The notes below the pieces were generated by a model. It was not told the DNA's origin and did not search any database. It was given only the letters and a program-made list of their open reading frames with translations. Shown in pieces: positions 51,636 to 60,688 of a stretch of DNA of 64,000 nt. A program made the position numbers and the translations under genes. This DNA comes from Cytophagales bacterium WSM2-2. Its GTDB lineage: Bacteria; Bacteroidota; Bacteroidia; Cytophagales; Cyclobacteriaceae. Numbering within the stretch: position 1 is the stretch's first letter; each line of letters begins with the position of its first letter. Where the stretch lies: the NCBI GenBank assembly GCA_015472025.1, contig BNHL01000001.1, positions 2,081,501 to 2,145,500 on the forward strand, written 5' to 3'.

Positions 51636-52762
51636 ACAGTTAGTTTTTCGGTTTCGAGTTCGAGGGATTGAGGTTGTTGTATTTTCTTTAAGATCTCGTT
51701 GTCTTCAATATAGAAATTAACAGAGTATCCATTTTCAGTGGCTCTCACGCGTAGTCGTGATTGAGGGCCGAAATAACTTTTCAGGCGCATGTCGGTATTT
51801 GCCATCCCGATTCCACTGGAACTGCCATCCATTACTTTTTTTGCTTTGGAGCCAAGACCGTTGTCTTTCACTTCAAAAAAAATAATACTGCCAGATCGCC
51901 TCACAGTTAATGAAATAGTCCCGCCATCCTGTTTCGGTCCAATGCCATACTTCACTGAGTTCTCAACCAGCGGCTGCAGGATCATCGGGGGCACCCTGAT
52001 GTTGAGACAGGTTTGATCAATGTCTCTTTCAAATTTCAATCGCTCGCCAAACCTGACTTGTTGAATGCGGACATAACTTTCGATGAACTCAATCTCTTTC
52101 GAAAGCTTCACCATTTCTTCGTTGTGTGCATCGAGCGCATAGCGAAATACATCGGATAACTGCGTGATCAATTTTCTTGCCTGCTCTTTGCTTGTGTGAA
52201 CTAACGTGCTGATAGAGTTAAGTGTATTAAAAAGAAAGTGCGGATTGATCTGAGACTTAAGCAACGAAATCTGCATCTCCCGGTTTTTGATTGCTAACTC
52301 GCTCTTTTCCTGCTCTTGTCGTTGCAATCCCTGGAAGTAGCGAATCACATAGTACACACCCACAGTGATGATGTACTGGTCGTGGAAACGCAATGCCTCC
52401 CAACTCATCAACTCGAGCATGTACTCCTTCCAGTGTTCAAAATAAACCAGGCCGTCCATGTAGTCAGTAAAGAAGTAGGATAAAGTTCCCATTGCCATGA
52501 AGAAAATCACGATGCCGACCACGTGTCCTGTGATTTGTACCAGCGGTTTGAAGCGGATGAGCCAGTTGGACCACACGAAAATCAAAATGATAAATACACA
52601 AAGGGCTTCGAACAGAAACAGAGCATTCCAAAGGACGTAGTAGGCAGGATTTACGAATTTCCATTCGATGAGGGCGCTCACTGTGAAATTGAGGAAATAC
52701 CAAAGACAAATCAGCCCATAGGCCATTTTCCAAATCTTCGGTATTTTATCCAGCAGCTTCAA
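51632..52762 (-). CDS. LytS-type sensor histidine kinase, second pair
   Basis: A 376-residue kinase with four N-terminal membrane helices (about 15-140), a coiled-coil linker (QRQEQEKSELAIKNREMQ) and the His_kinase domain SQINPHFLFNTLNSISTLV with H175. The ATPase domain has PPMILQPLVENSVKYGI and SSGIGMANTDMRLKSYFG. No periplasmic sensor domain is seen. The product pairs with the LytTR regulator encoded by the overlapping downstream gene. Confidence 0.94.
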   Translation of the reverse strand: MKLLDKIPKIWKMAYGLICLWYFLNFTVSALIEWKFVNPAYYVLWNALFLFEALCVFIILIFVWSNWLIRFKPLVQITGHVVGIVIFFMAMGTLSYFFTDYMDGLVYFEHWKEYMLELMSWEALRFHDQYIITVGVYYVIRYFQGLQRQEQEKSELAIKNREMQISLLKSQINPHFLFNTLNSISTLVHTSKEQARKLITQLSDVFRYALDAHNEEMVKLSKEIEFIESYVRIQQVRFGERLKFERDIDQTCLNIRVPPMILQPLVENSVKYGIGPKQDGGTISLTVRRSGSIIFFEVKDNGLGSKAKKVMDGSSSGIGMANTDMRLKSYFGPQSRLRVRATENGYSVNFYIEDNEILKKIQQPQSLELETEKLTV

Positions 52763-52896
52763 GAGTCAAAAATTCTCGGATAAAGTTAATCAATCGAATT
52801 CACAGGCGACTAACGGGGCAAACGTGCGATGAGCGGTCGTTTTAGGCAGTTAAAAAAAAGGACAGGCCTCCACAATGTCGTAACTTTCGGAAATCA

Positions 52897-54111
52897 ATGA
52901 AAGCTTCATTGCTCGGTCTATTGTTGGCCATTTCCGGGCTGGTCTGCGCTCAACAGATTACAATTACCGGAAAAGTTGTCGATCAGGAGACAAAAGAGGC
53001 GCTGCCTTATGCTTCTGTTTTTATCAATGGCAAGCCGCTTGGGGTCATCTCCAACGATCAGGGCGAGTTCGATTTTCACATTCCTGCTGACTTGCGCAAC
53101 GATATTTTGGTTGTTAGCATGATCGGATACAAAACATTTGAAGGTCCTGTTTGGTCATTGATCAATGGAGTTACACAGCCGGTGCTGATCGAGTTAAACG
53201 CAACCTCTTTTTTGCTCAAAGAAGTAGTTGTAACGGACTCGCTTAAAGCCGATGATATTCTGAGGCTGGCCCTGATGCGTATAGAGCAGAATTACCCGAT
53301 GCAGCCGTTTATGCTTAATGGTTTTTATCGCGACTTAAAAAAATTGGGAGGTACATACATTTCGTTACTCGAAGCAGCAGTTCAAATCTATGACGAAGAC
53401 TATCGCGAGCCCCGCAATAAATTCAAGTTGCGTGAGCGGGTAGCTCTTCAGGAGGTTCGGAGAAGCCTCGGCTACTCGAGCAAATTCACTTCCTTCTTTG
53501 ACAAAGACAATTTATTGGAGGACCTGCTGCTCAATAATAGCGTGCGGTATCATCAATTTCCGGAAGAAGAAGCCGTCTTTAAAAATCTCGTGCAGGAGGA
53601 TGAGACCTCGTATAACAATCGCGATGTATATGTCTTGTCATACAAAAAGGATTTTCAGCTTCGTATTTACATTGATAAAGAGACCTATGGAATTATTCAC
53701 CTGGAATATGTGAATGATCATTCAGAAGAATTGGAAAAGATGCGTGACATGGAAAGCAAGTTTGCCAAAATCAAACGCGTTATTGATTTTAAATTTTATG
53801 AAGGAAAATTTTACCTGAATTACCTGACTGTTACCTCGCAGGTAAACTGGTACGATGCTAAAACGGGCAAGCTGAAGTTTGAAGCGGAATTGCAGCGTCA
53901 ACTTTTAATTAACGAGATTAACACGAAACCAACGGATCGCATTAGCATGGGCCGGAAGATGAGGAGCTACGGGCTTCAGTACCAGGACGAGACGTACAAT
54001 AAAAAATTCTGGGACAACTATAACGTGATCAAGGCAACGCCTCTGGATAAAAAAATTATTGCTGACCTGGAGCGGGAGGAGCCCCTGGAAAAACAATTTA
54101 AAGACGACTAG
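52897..54111 (+). CDS. Exported carboxypeptidase-regulatory-domain protein, unknown function
   Basis: A 404-residue protein with a signal peptide (MKASLLGLLLAISGLVCA) followed by a carboxypeptidase-regulatory-like beta-sandwich (about 22-110: ITGKVVDQETKEALPYASVFINGKPLGVISNDQGEFDFHI). The larger C-terminal part is beta-rich, with an acidic helix at the end (KIIADLEREEPLEKQ). It resembles other Bacteroidota envelope proteins with this N-terminal module, but there is no TonB plug or barrel, so it is not a receptor. The last 14 bases overlap the convergent PfkB-family gene. Confidence 0.82.
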   Translation: MKASLLGLLLAISGLVCAQQITITGKVVDQETKEALPYASVFINGKPLGVISNDQGEFDFHIPADLRNDILVVSMIGYKTFEGPVWSLINGVTQPVLIELNATSFLLKEVVVTDSLKADDILRLALMRIEQNYPMQPFMLNGFYRDLKKLGGTYISLLEAAVQIYDEDYREPRNKFKLRERVALQEVRRSLGYSSKFTSFFDKDNLLEDLLLNNSVRYHQFPEEEAVFKNLVQEDETSYNNRDVYVLSYKKDFQLRIYIDKETYGIIHLEYVNDHSEELEKMRDMESKFAKIKRVIDFKFYEGKFYLNYLTVTSQVNWYDAKTGKLKFEAELQRQLLINEINTKPTDRISMGRKMRSYGLQYQDETYNKKFWDNYNVIKATPLDKKIIADLEREEPLEKQFKDD

Positions 54112-55090
54112 TAGGAAATTCTTTCAAAGCTTCCCTCATCAATTCGGCTTTGTCGATGGGTACCACTCCCACATGCTGGCAAACTAATCCGCCGGCAAGA
54201 TTGCTAAGGGCGGCAATGGTTTTTGGCTCAAGCTTGAGGGCGACACTGAGTGCAGCCACACTAACTACGGTGTCACCTGCTCCCGAAACATCCGCGATTT
54301 CCCTTGCGTGAGCGGGAAGCTTTACTTTTTGATTTTGAAAGTCAATGTAAACTCCGTGTTCGGAAAGTGTTACCATTACCCCTTCCACATTCAATTTTTC
54401 TTTCAGTGCTGCCGATGCCCGCTGAACTTGATCCTGGTTGGAGGCGCTGACATCTATTTTCAGCCCTTCACGCAGCTCCTTCAGGTTGGGTTTAAAAAGC
54501 GTTACTTCTTTGTAGGAGAGGAAGTTTCTTTTTTTAGGATCGACAACCGTAGGAATGCTTCTTTTTTTTGCCAGCTCAACGGTCTTTGAAATTATCGCTT
54601 CGTTAAGCACACCCTTATCGTAGTCTTCAAAAATGACAACATCACAATGTGGTATCAGTTTCTCAATTCGCTCCAACAGAAGTTTTTCTTCGGTTTCATT
54701 AGCCTCTGCGTCAGATTCTTCATCTACGCGCACCACATGCTGATGACTGGCGATGACCCTTGTCTTCACAGTTGTGGGTCTATAAGGACTCATTACAATT
54801 CCGTCTTTACTCATGCTTTGCTCGTCAAGCCGCTGAATTAATTTCTTCCCATCGTCATCATTACCGATGAGCGCACAAAGCACGGGTTTTGCACCAAGCG
54901 ACAACACATTTAATGCTACGTTGGCAGCGCCTCCCAGTCGAAAATCTTTTTTCTTCACATTAACAACTGGTACCGGGGCTTCCGGAGAGATCCGTTCCAC
55001 AGCACCCCAGATATAACTGTCCAGCATCACGTCACCGATGATGAGTACCCGTAGCCGGGAGAATGAATCAAAAACTTTTTTTACTTCCAT
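54098..55090 (-). CDS. PfkB-family kinase, heptose-7-phosphate kinase-like
   Basis: A 330-residue PfkB kinase. Motifs are IGDVMLDSYIWGAVERISPEAPVPVV and RLGGAANVALNVLSLGA near the N-terminus, the second signature VVDPKKRNF, and the catalytic DVSGAGDTV (267-275, base D273). The ISPEAPVPVV stretch is typical of RfaE1/HldA kinases, which phosphorylate D-glycero-D-manno-heptose 7-phosphate for lipopolysaccharide core synthesis. No cytidylyltransferase (RfaE2) domain is fused. It is the last gene of the acs operon and does not directly adjoin the glycan cluster. Confidence 0.85.
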   Translation of the reverse strand: MEVKKVFDSFSRLRVLIIGDVMLDSYIWGAVERISPEAPVPVVNVKKKDFRLGGAANVALNVLSLGAKPVLCALIGNDDDGKKLIQRLDEQSMSKDGIVMSPYRPTTVKTRVIASHQHVVRVDEESDAEANETEEKLLLERIEKLIPHCDVVIFEDYDKGVLNEAIISKTVELAKKRSIPTVVDPKKRNFLSYKEVTLFKPNLKELREGLKIDVSASNQDQVQRASAALKEKLNVEGVMVTLSEHGVYIDFQNQKVKLPAHAREIADVSGAGDTVVSVAALSVALKLEPKTIAALSNLAGGLVCQHVGVVPIDKAELMREALKEFPTSRL

Positions 55091-55110
55091 CGGTTGGGTT
55101 CAGAACTTAA

Positions 55111-55464
55111 TCAAAATGGCAAATCGTCTGTAGATGATGTTGAGTCGGGTACAAATGATTCGTCCGGTGGCGGAGCCATATCACGATTATTGCCCCCACC
55201 CGATTCTTTCTGAATTTTCCATGCTCTCACATCGGTGTACCAGCGGCCATTGTATTCACGACTTTCAACATTGATCGAGGCCGTGATCTTATCGCCCGAT
55301 GAGAGTTTATTTTCATCCACTTTGTCTCCCCAGAGTGAGATACAAACTTTTTTGGGGAATTGACCCGGTGTTTCCAAAATAAACTCCTGTTTCTTCCATG
55401 TTCCGTTTTTTCCCTGGCCTGACTGCGGGGGAAGAAGTTGAATCACTGTTCCACTGATTTCCAT
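55111..55464 (-). CDS. DUF3127 OB-fold protein with SSB-like acidic tail
   Basis: A 117-residue protein. The first 85 residues have the DUF3127 pattern (SGTVIQLLPPQSGQGKNGTWKKQEFILETP and VCISLWGDKV, SGDKITASINVESREYNGRWYTDVRAWKI), an OB fold related to single-stranded DNA-binding protein. The tail is a flexible, Gly/Pro-rich stretch ending in STDDLPF, which closely resembles the C-terminal tip of SSB (DDDIPF) that recruits repair and replication proteins. It may therefore bind SSB partners, but this is untested. It lies 8 bases after the GNAT gene in the acs operon. Confidence 0.85.
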   Translation of the reverse strand: MEISGTVIQLLPPQSGQGKNGTWKKQEFILETPGQFPKKVCISLWGDKVDENKLSSGDKITASINVESREYNGRWYTDVRAWKIQKESGGGNNRDMAPPPDESFVPDSTSSTDDLPF

Positions 55465-55472
55465 TCTGCTGA

Positions 55473-55988
55473 TTAGTTTAAAAATTTTTCCAAAGTAATA
55501 AAATATAAATCTCTTTTTGGAATACCTCCGCTCGGATTATCAAACACCATCGGTTTTTTATCACCTACCTGAACGTATCCATTGCGTTTATACCAATCGA
55601 TGAGTTCTCTCCGCTCGGAAATTACAGTCATATCAATAGATTGACAGTTTTGCTTTCGCGCTTCTTCTTCGGCAGCGATCAGTATTTTTTTTCCGACTCC
55701 CTTGTTCTGCACATTTGGATCAACAGCGAACATGCCCAGGTAAAGCTGAGATCCGTGCTTTAACAACCGTACACAACCAATAATCTTTCCTTCATCGACA
55801 TATTTTAGAATAGTCGATCCGGTTTCGGCAAAAAAAGTCTTGATCGCATTTTCGTCAGTCCGCGTACCATCGAGCAAATCCACCTCTGTGGTCCAACCCT
55901 TGCGTGATGATTCTCCGCGATAAGCAGAATTCACCAACTTATTCAATGCAGGAATGTCTTCGAGAGTTGCTTTGAGGATCATAGTCAT
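55473..55988 (-). CDS. GNAT-family N-acetyltransferase
   Basis: A 171-residue acetyltransferase with the acetyl-CoA pocket motif in LGMFAVDPNVQNKGVGKKILIAAEEEARKQNC (strand 4, P-loop NKGVGKK, helix 3) and YKRNGYVQVGDKKPMVF. The N-terminal strand ILKATLEDIPALNKLVNSAYR is usual for the fold. The acceptor substrate cannot be read. The ORF begins at 55988, or at the ATG two codons later, 3 bases after the stop of acs, so it is cotranscribed with the enzyme that makes its likely donor acetyl-CoA. Confidence 0.92.
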   Translation of the reverse strand: MTMILKATLEDIPALNKLVNSAYRGESSRKGWTTEVDLLDGTRTDENAIKTFFAETGSTILKYVDEGKIIGCVRLLKHGSQLYLGMFAVDPNVQNKGVGKKILIAAEEEARKQNCQSIDMTVISERRELIDWYKRNGYVQVGDKKPMVFDNPSGGIPKRDLYFITLEKFLN

Positions 55989-55991
55989 TTA

Positions 55992-57884
55992 TTACAGAGC
56001 GCCATTTTTTATTTCTTCCACAACGCCCGGATCGAGCAAAGTAGTTATATCCCCAAGGTTCGAGGTGTCGCCTTCAGCGACTTTGCGTAAAATCCTTCGC
56101 ATGATCTTACCGGAGCGGGTTTTAGGGAGACCGCTTACGAATTGAATTTTGTCTGGCTTCGCAATTGGCCCAATAATTTTGGAGACGGTGTCGCGTATTT
56201 CGCTGCGGAGTTTTTCTTCTTCGTGAGGTTTCTCATAACAAATTACAAATGCATAGATGCCCTGGCCTTTGATATCGTGCGGAAATCCTACAACTGCAGA
56301 TTCGGCCACTGCAGAATGCTCATCAATCGCGCTTTCAATTTCGGCTGTCCCCATATTGTGTCCCGACACAATAATGATGTCGTCCACGCGGCCGGTAATT
56401 CGATAGTAACCGTCTTCGTCTCGCTTGCATCCATCGCCCGTAAAATATTTCCCCGGGAAAGTTGAAAAGTAAGTGTCTTTGAACCGTTGATGATCTCCAT
56501 AGATTGTTCTGGCAATGGAAGGCCACGGAAATTTAATCGCGAGGCGACCCTCTACATTATTTTCTGAAAGCTCATTTCCTTTCTCATCCATTACTGCAGG
56601 TTGAACACCAGGCAAGGGCAAAGAAGCATAAGCCGGCTTCAACTTAGTGACGTGGGCAATAGGTGAAATCATGAAGCCACCGTTTTCCGTTTGCCACCAG
56701 GTATCCACTACGGGGCATTTGCCTTTACCAATGTTTTTATGATACCATTGCCACGCTTCTTCATTGATAGGTTCACCTACACTGCCGATGACTTCAAGGG
56801 AGGACAGATCATGTTTTTCGACAAAATCGAGAGGAGCAGTTTGCAGGGATCGGATGGCTGTTGGCGCAGTATAAAAAATATTCACTTTATGTTTTTCAAC
56901 CACCTGCCAGAATCTGCCCATGTCCGGCCAGGAAGGGATACCTTCATACATGAGTGAGGTGGCCCCGGCACTTAACGGTCCATAGACAATATAAGAGTGC
57001 CCGGTGATCCAGCCCACATCTGCGGTGCACCAATAAATTTGATTTTCCTTGTATTGAAAAACTGTGCGAAAGGTGTAATTGGTGTAAACCATGTAGCCGC
57101 CACACGTATGCACCATGCCTTTCGGTTTGCCTGTGCTGCCGGAGGTATACAGAATGAAAAGTAAATCTTCGGCATCCATCTCCTCGGCTACACAAACCGG
57201 CTCCACTTTTTTCATCTCTGAATGCCACCAGAAATCGCGGTCGTGCTTCATCTCGGGGTGGGAGTTAGTACGCTCGAGTACAATCACTTTTTCAACCGTA
57301 GGACATTTTTCAATCGCATTGTTGACGATCGCTTTCAAATCCACTTTTTTATCGCCACGGGAAGATCCGTCAGCCGTGAGTACCAGTTTGCATTTTGAAT
57401 CATTAATGCGATCGACAAGCGAACCGGAAGAAAATCCTGCAAACACTAATGAATGTACTGCCCCGATCCGGGCACATCCGAGCATTGCATAAGCTGTCTC
57501 GGGTACCATAGGCATGTAGATACATACGCGATCTCCTTTTTTAATGCCATGTGCCTTCAGCATATTGGCCACACGGCAAACCTGATCGTGCAGTTCCTGG
57601 TACGTAATTTTTCGCGAAGGTTCTTTTGGATCATTTGATTCCCACAGGATGGCGGTCTGTTTAGCGCGAGCAGGCAAATGACGGTCAATACAATTTTCAG
57701 TGATGTTCATTTTCCCCCCGATAAACCATTTCACTTCCGGTTTATGAAAATCCCATTCCAATACCTTATCCCATTTCTTTCGCCACATAAAATCTTCTGC
57801 AACAGAGGACCAGAATTTTTCGGGATCGGAGACACTTAGTTTGTAATGCTCCAGGTATTCGGCTGGATTGGATATGATTTTCAT
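55992..57884 (-). CDS. acs: Acetyl-CoA synthetase
   Basis: A 630-residue acyl-adenylate enzyme that converts acetate, ATP and CoA to acetyl-CoA. The ATP-binding motif YTSGSTGKPKGMVHT starts at residue 246. DTWWQTENGGFMISP (motif A5), TGDGCKRDEDGYYRITGRVDDIIIVSG (hinge) and the regulatory Lys in LPKTRSGKIMRRILRK (K593, the acetylated lysine of the family) follow. Length and start agree with the AcsA family. It is the first gene of the minus-strand operon with GNAT, DUF3127 and PfkB, and diverges from the glycan cluster. Confidence 0.97.
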   Translation of the reverse strand: MKIISNPAEYLEHYKLSVSDPEKFWSSVAEDFMWRKKWDKVLEWDFHKPEVKWFIGGKMNITENCIDRHLPARAKQTAILWESNDPKEPSRKITYQELHDQVCRVANMLKAHGIKKGDRVCIYMPMVPETAYAMLGCARIGAVHSLVFAGFSSGSLVDRINDSKCKLVLTADGSSRGDKKVDLKAIVNNAIEKCPTVEKVIVLERTNSHPEMKHDRDFWWHSEMKKVEPVCVAEEMDAEDLLFILYTSGSTGKPKGMVHTCGGYMVYTNYTFRTVFQYKENQIYWCTADVGWITGHSYIVYGPLSAGATSLMYEGIPSWPDMGRFWQVVEKHKVNIFYTAPTAIRSLQTAPLDFVEKHDLSSLEVIGSVGEPINEEAWQWYHKNIGKGKCPVVDTWWQTENGGFMISPIAHVTKLKPAYASLPLPGVQPAVMDEKGNELSENNVEGRLAIKFPWPSIARTIYGDHQRFKDTYFSTFPGKYFTGDGCKRDEDGYYRITGRVDDIIIVSGHNMGTAEIESAIDEHSAVAESAVVGFPHDIKGQGIYAFVICYEKPHEEEKLRSEIRDTVSKIIGPIAKPDKIQFVSGLPKTRSGKIMRRILRKVAEGDTSNLGDITTLLDPGVVEEIKNGAL

Positions 57885-57965
57885 AGGAGAGGAAAGGGTT
57901 CAAAGTAAAAGCCTATTCCTCCAAAAACCAAGAAGAAATCTGGGAGATAAAAATTACCTTGTGCG

Positions 57966-58805
57966 ATGGATATTCAGGCTTCGAAATTTTTTTTTGAAAA
58001 CCTCTGGATTGTATTGGTTATCTATCGAATCAGAATTGATGAATCTCCGGCCTATCAATCACTTGTAAAAGCAATCGAGTCACTGAACCAGACGGCTTCA
58101 TTTTTTATCTACGACAATTCATCTGAGCCACAAGCGGTACCCGGAAATTCCAGCCACACAATATATTATCATCATGATCCTCAAAATCCGGGGGTAAGTA
58201 AGGCGTTCAACGAGGGTTTTAGGAAAGCGCACGTATTGAATAAAAGATGGCTCTTGCTTGTTGATCAAGACACATTGTTTCCGTCTCATACTTTCAATAA
58301 GTACTTTGAATGTGTGCAAAAATCGGGGTACCCGGTTATTGTACCGTTGTTGTGTGACAAATTCGGACTTGTCTCTCCGCTAAAATTCTACAGAGGTGGC
58401 GGCCAACGAATCAAAAAACCGGAAGCTGGAATTGCTGACCTGCAGGATTTCTTATTCCACAATTCAGGATTATTGATTTCGACAGCGAGTTTTGAAGACG
58501 TGGGGATGTATGACGAAAATCTGCCGTTGGATTTCAGTGACTTTGCTTTTGTACATCGCTTGCGGAAAAACCATGCACATTTTGTCATAGCCGATATCGA
58601 ATGCACCCATGATCTTGCTTCGACATCGCCTGCCCCGGCTAAGATCAGGCTCAGGCGTTTTGAAAGCTACCTGAAGTCAGGGCGATATTTTAAAAAAGAA
58701 TACATGTCGGGGTCATGGACAATGGAGCTGAGGTTTTTTCTTCGCGCGTTAAAATTTTCTGTTCGCTATGTCAATTTTCGTTTTCTTGTCCTGTACTTTA
58801 AATAA
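57966..58805 (+). CDS. Family-2 glycosyltransferase, rhamnosyltransferase-like
   Basis: A 279-residue enzyme with the GT2 fold: IVLVIYR at the start, the nucleotide-binding IYDNSSEP, HDPQNPGVSKAFNEGFRKA, and the DxD-like motif in LLLVDQDTLFP. A late FLFHNSGLLIS and an acidic loop (DENLPLDFSDFAFVHRL) are as in rhamnosyltransferases. No membrane segment. It opens the plus-strand glycan cluster 81 bases after the divergent acs gene and is followed after 3 bases by a polymerase-like protein. Confidence 0.9.
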   Translation: MDIQASKFFFENLWIVLVIYRIRIDESPAYQSLVKAIESLNQTASFFIYDNSSEPQAVPGNSSHTIYYHHDPQNPGVSKAFNEGFRKAHVLNKRWLLLVDQDTLFPSHTFNKYFECVQKSGYPVIVPLLCDKFGLVSPLKFYRGGGQRIKKPEAGIADLQDFLFHNSGLLISTASFEDVGMYDENLPLDFSDFAFVHRLRKNHAHFVIADIECTHDLASTSPAPAKIRLRRFESYLKSGRYFKKEYMSGSWTMELRFFLRALKFSVRYVNFRFLVLYFK

Positions 58806-58808
58806 ACT

Positions 58809-59996
58809 ATGGTCAATCCCTATTCTTGCTACATTCTTGGTTTTCTAGTATCCTTTTCGGTGTATCAACTGGGGTGGTCCGGAGCCTATCCAAAGCTTAG
58901 TTTTTCTCTTATAACATTCCTCATTGCCACTTTTGTTGCGCATAGTTTGCTGTCGAGAAACTGGATTAAGGCAGGCCGAAACAAAAAGCCACATGATGAG
59001 ATAAAGCCCGTCATTAACCCGTGGCTTGTTACCGCAGTTCTTTACATATGTTGGCTGGGAGATTTTTTTTATGAAGGGGGTGTTCCTTTATTGAAGGTGC
59101 TGCTGCACATTGAATACGACTACAAAAAATTCGGGGTACCGGCCTTTCATGTATTTGCTGTTACATTCGGCTCTTTCTATTGTGTTTACCTGTTTCATTT
59201 ATTTTTAGCAAGTCGTAAGCGTGAGCACCTTCTCCTCTTTGCCATCAACATGTTTGCATCGGTGCTGATTTACAGCCGCTCCATGTTGTTCTTTAACCTG
59301 TCGAGCTGTTTTTTTCTGTACCTGTTAACACTCAAAGAATTCCCTTACAAAAAACTTTCTCTGGGATTGCCGGTGCTTGTACTCTTGTTTTATTTCTTTG
59401 GAGTGATAGGCACGCAGCGGGTTTCATTCGAGTCCAATACGACATACAATAACAACATTTTCATGGATGTAGGATTGGCAACTCCTCAGTTTCGTGAGTC
59501 AGCGATACCCAAAGAATTTTTCTGGTCGTATTTTTATATTTCATCCCCCCTGGCCAACCTGCAGGTAAATATCAACACTTACTCCGTGCAGCCGATTACC
59601 ATAAAAAGAATTTTGGAATACATCAATAATGAGCTTTTGTTCGAATCAATCTCCAAAAGAGTGAATAATTTATTCGGCATAGAAAGAGAAAATGAAAAGA
59701 CCATTAAAGATCCTTTTAATGTATCCACAGTCTATAGCCGTGGATATAGCTACCTTGGCTGGATAGGAATAATTATCACCGCATTTGTGGTACTGGCAAT
59801 ACCTTATTACTACAACTCCCTGATCAACAATCAATATAAAATGGTGGGACTTGCTATTTTGTGCACTACCTACTTATTCCTAACCTATGACAATACCATT
59901 CGTCTGATGGCTCTTGGATTTCAGTTAGTGTATCCTGTAATTTTTCCGTGGCTGGACAGAAAGATCGGGTTTCTGGAAGCTAACACGACAAAATGA
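58809..59996 (+). CDS. Polytopic O-antigen polymerase-like protein
   Basis: A 395-residue protein with about eleven membrane segments, beginning YILGFLVSFSVYQLGW. The long extracytoplasmic loop lies at about 215-300. RVSFESN and YSRGYSYLGWIGIIITAFVVLA resemble Wzy-type oligosaccharide repeat-unit polymerases (O-antigen polymerase/EpsG-like). Such proteins join lipid-linked repeat units at the outer face of the inner membrane. Sequence similarity in this group is low, so the call rests on topology and context. Its stop overlaps the next start (ATGA). Confidence 0.78.
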   Translation: MVNPYSCYILGFLVSFSVYQLGWSGAYPKLSFSLITFLIATFVAHSLLSRNWIKAGRNKKPHDEIKPVINPWLVTAVLYICWLGDFFYEGGVPLLKVLLHIEYDYKKFGVPAFHVFAVTFGSFYCVYLFHLFLASRKREHLLLFAINMFASVLIYSRSMLFFNLSSCFFLYLLTLKEFPYKKLSLGLPVLVLLFYFFGVIGTQRVSFESNTTYNNNIFMDVGLATPQFRESAIPKEFFWSYFYISSPLANLQVNINTYSVQPITIKRILEYINNELLFESISKRVNNLFGIERENEKTIKDPFNVSTVYSRGYSYLGWIGIIITAFVVLAIPYYYNSLINNQYKMVGLAILCTTYLFLTYDNTIRLMALGFQLVYPVIFPWLDRKIGFLEANTTK

Positions 59997-60688
59997 GAGT
60001 TTCGGTTTGCATGGCTACACACAATGGCGCGGCTTTCATCCGAGAGCAGATTGACTCCATACTTGGGCAACTGCACGATGGTGACGAATTGGTCATCTCT
60101 GATGATAATTCGACCGATGAAACTTTGGGAATCATTCACTCCTTTAACAATAATCAAATTCGTTTACTAAGTGGCAGAAAATTCGGCAGTCCCGCCAAAA
60201 ATTTTGAGTATGCATTGACCCAATGCGGAGGAGAAATTATTTTTCTAGCCGATCAGGACGATATCTGGCGCGATCAAAAAATAATTGTGATGTGCAAAAC
60301 GCTGAAAGATTGCGATTTGGTTGTGTGTGATTGCCGGATTGCGGATGAAAAACTGAATACTATTGCTCCTTCCTTTTTTGAAAGGAACAGATCAAAAAAA
60401 GGACTCGTGAAAAACTTTTACAAAAGCTCTTTTGTCGGTTGTTGCATGGCATTTAACCGGAAGGTTTTAGTTAAATCTTTACCTTTTCCCTCAGGAATTT
60501 CAATGCACGATCAATGGATTGGCTTGATTGCACAAAAATACTTTACAGTTAAATTTATCCCCCAAATATTGGTAGACTATCGCCGACACGGCCGTAATTA
60601 TTCCTCTACAGGGGAGGGCAGTAAAAATTCCTTTGGAAAAAAGGTAATTTCGAGAGTAAAGCTGGCTAAACATCTATTGCAACGTTGA
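59993..60688 (+). CDS. Family-2 glycosyltransferase
   Basis: A 231-residue GT-A fold enzyme: VSVCMATHNGAAFIREQIDSIL (nucleotide-binding start), ELVISDDNSTDETL, and the metal-binding motif in IIFLADQDDIWRDQK. GISMHDQWIGLIA further on fits the acceptor region. It resembles rhamnosyl- or galactosyl-transferases of surface-polysaccharide loci. It overlaps the upstream polymerase by 4 bases, and the next transferase begins directly after its stop. Confidence 0.92.
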   Translation: MRVSVCMATHNGAAFIREQIDSILGQLHDGDELVISDDNSTDETLGIIHSFNNNQIRLLSGRKFGSPAKNFEYALTQCGGEIIFLADQDDIWRDQKIIVMCKTLKDCDLVVCDCRIADEKLNTIAPSFFERNRSKKGLVKNFYKSSFVGCCMAFNRKVLVKSLPFPSGISMHDQWIGLIAQKYFTVKFIPQILVDYRRHGRNYSSTGEGSKNSFGKKVISRVKLAKHLLQR

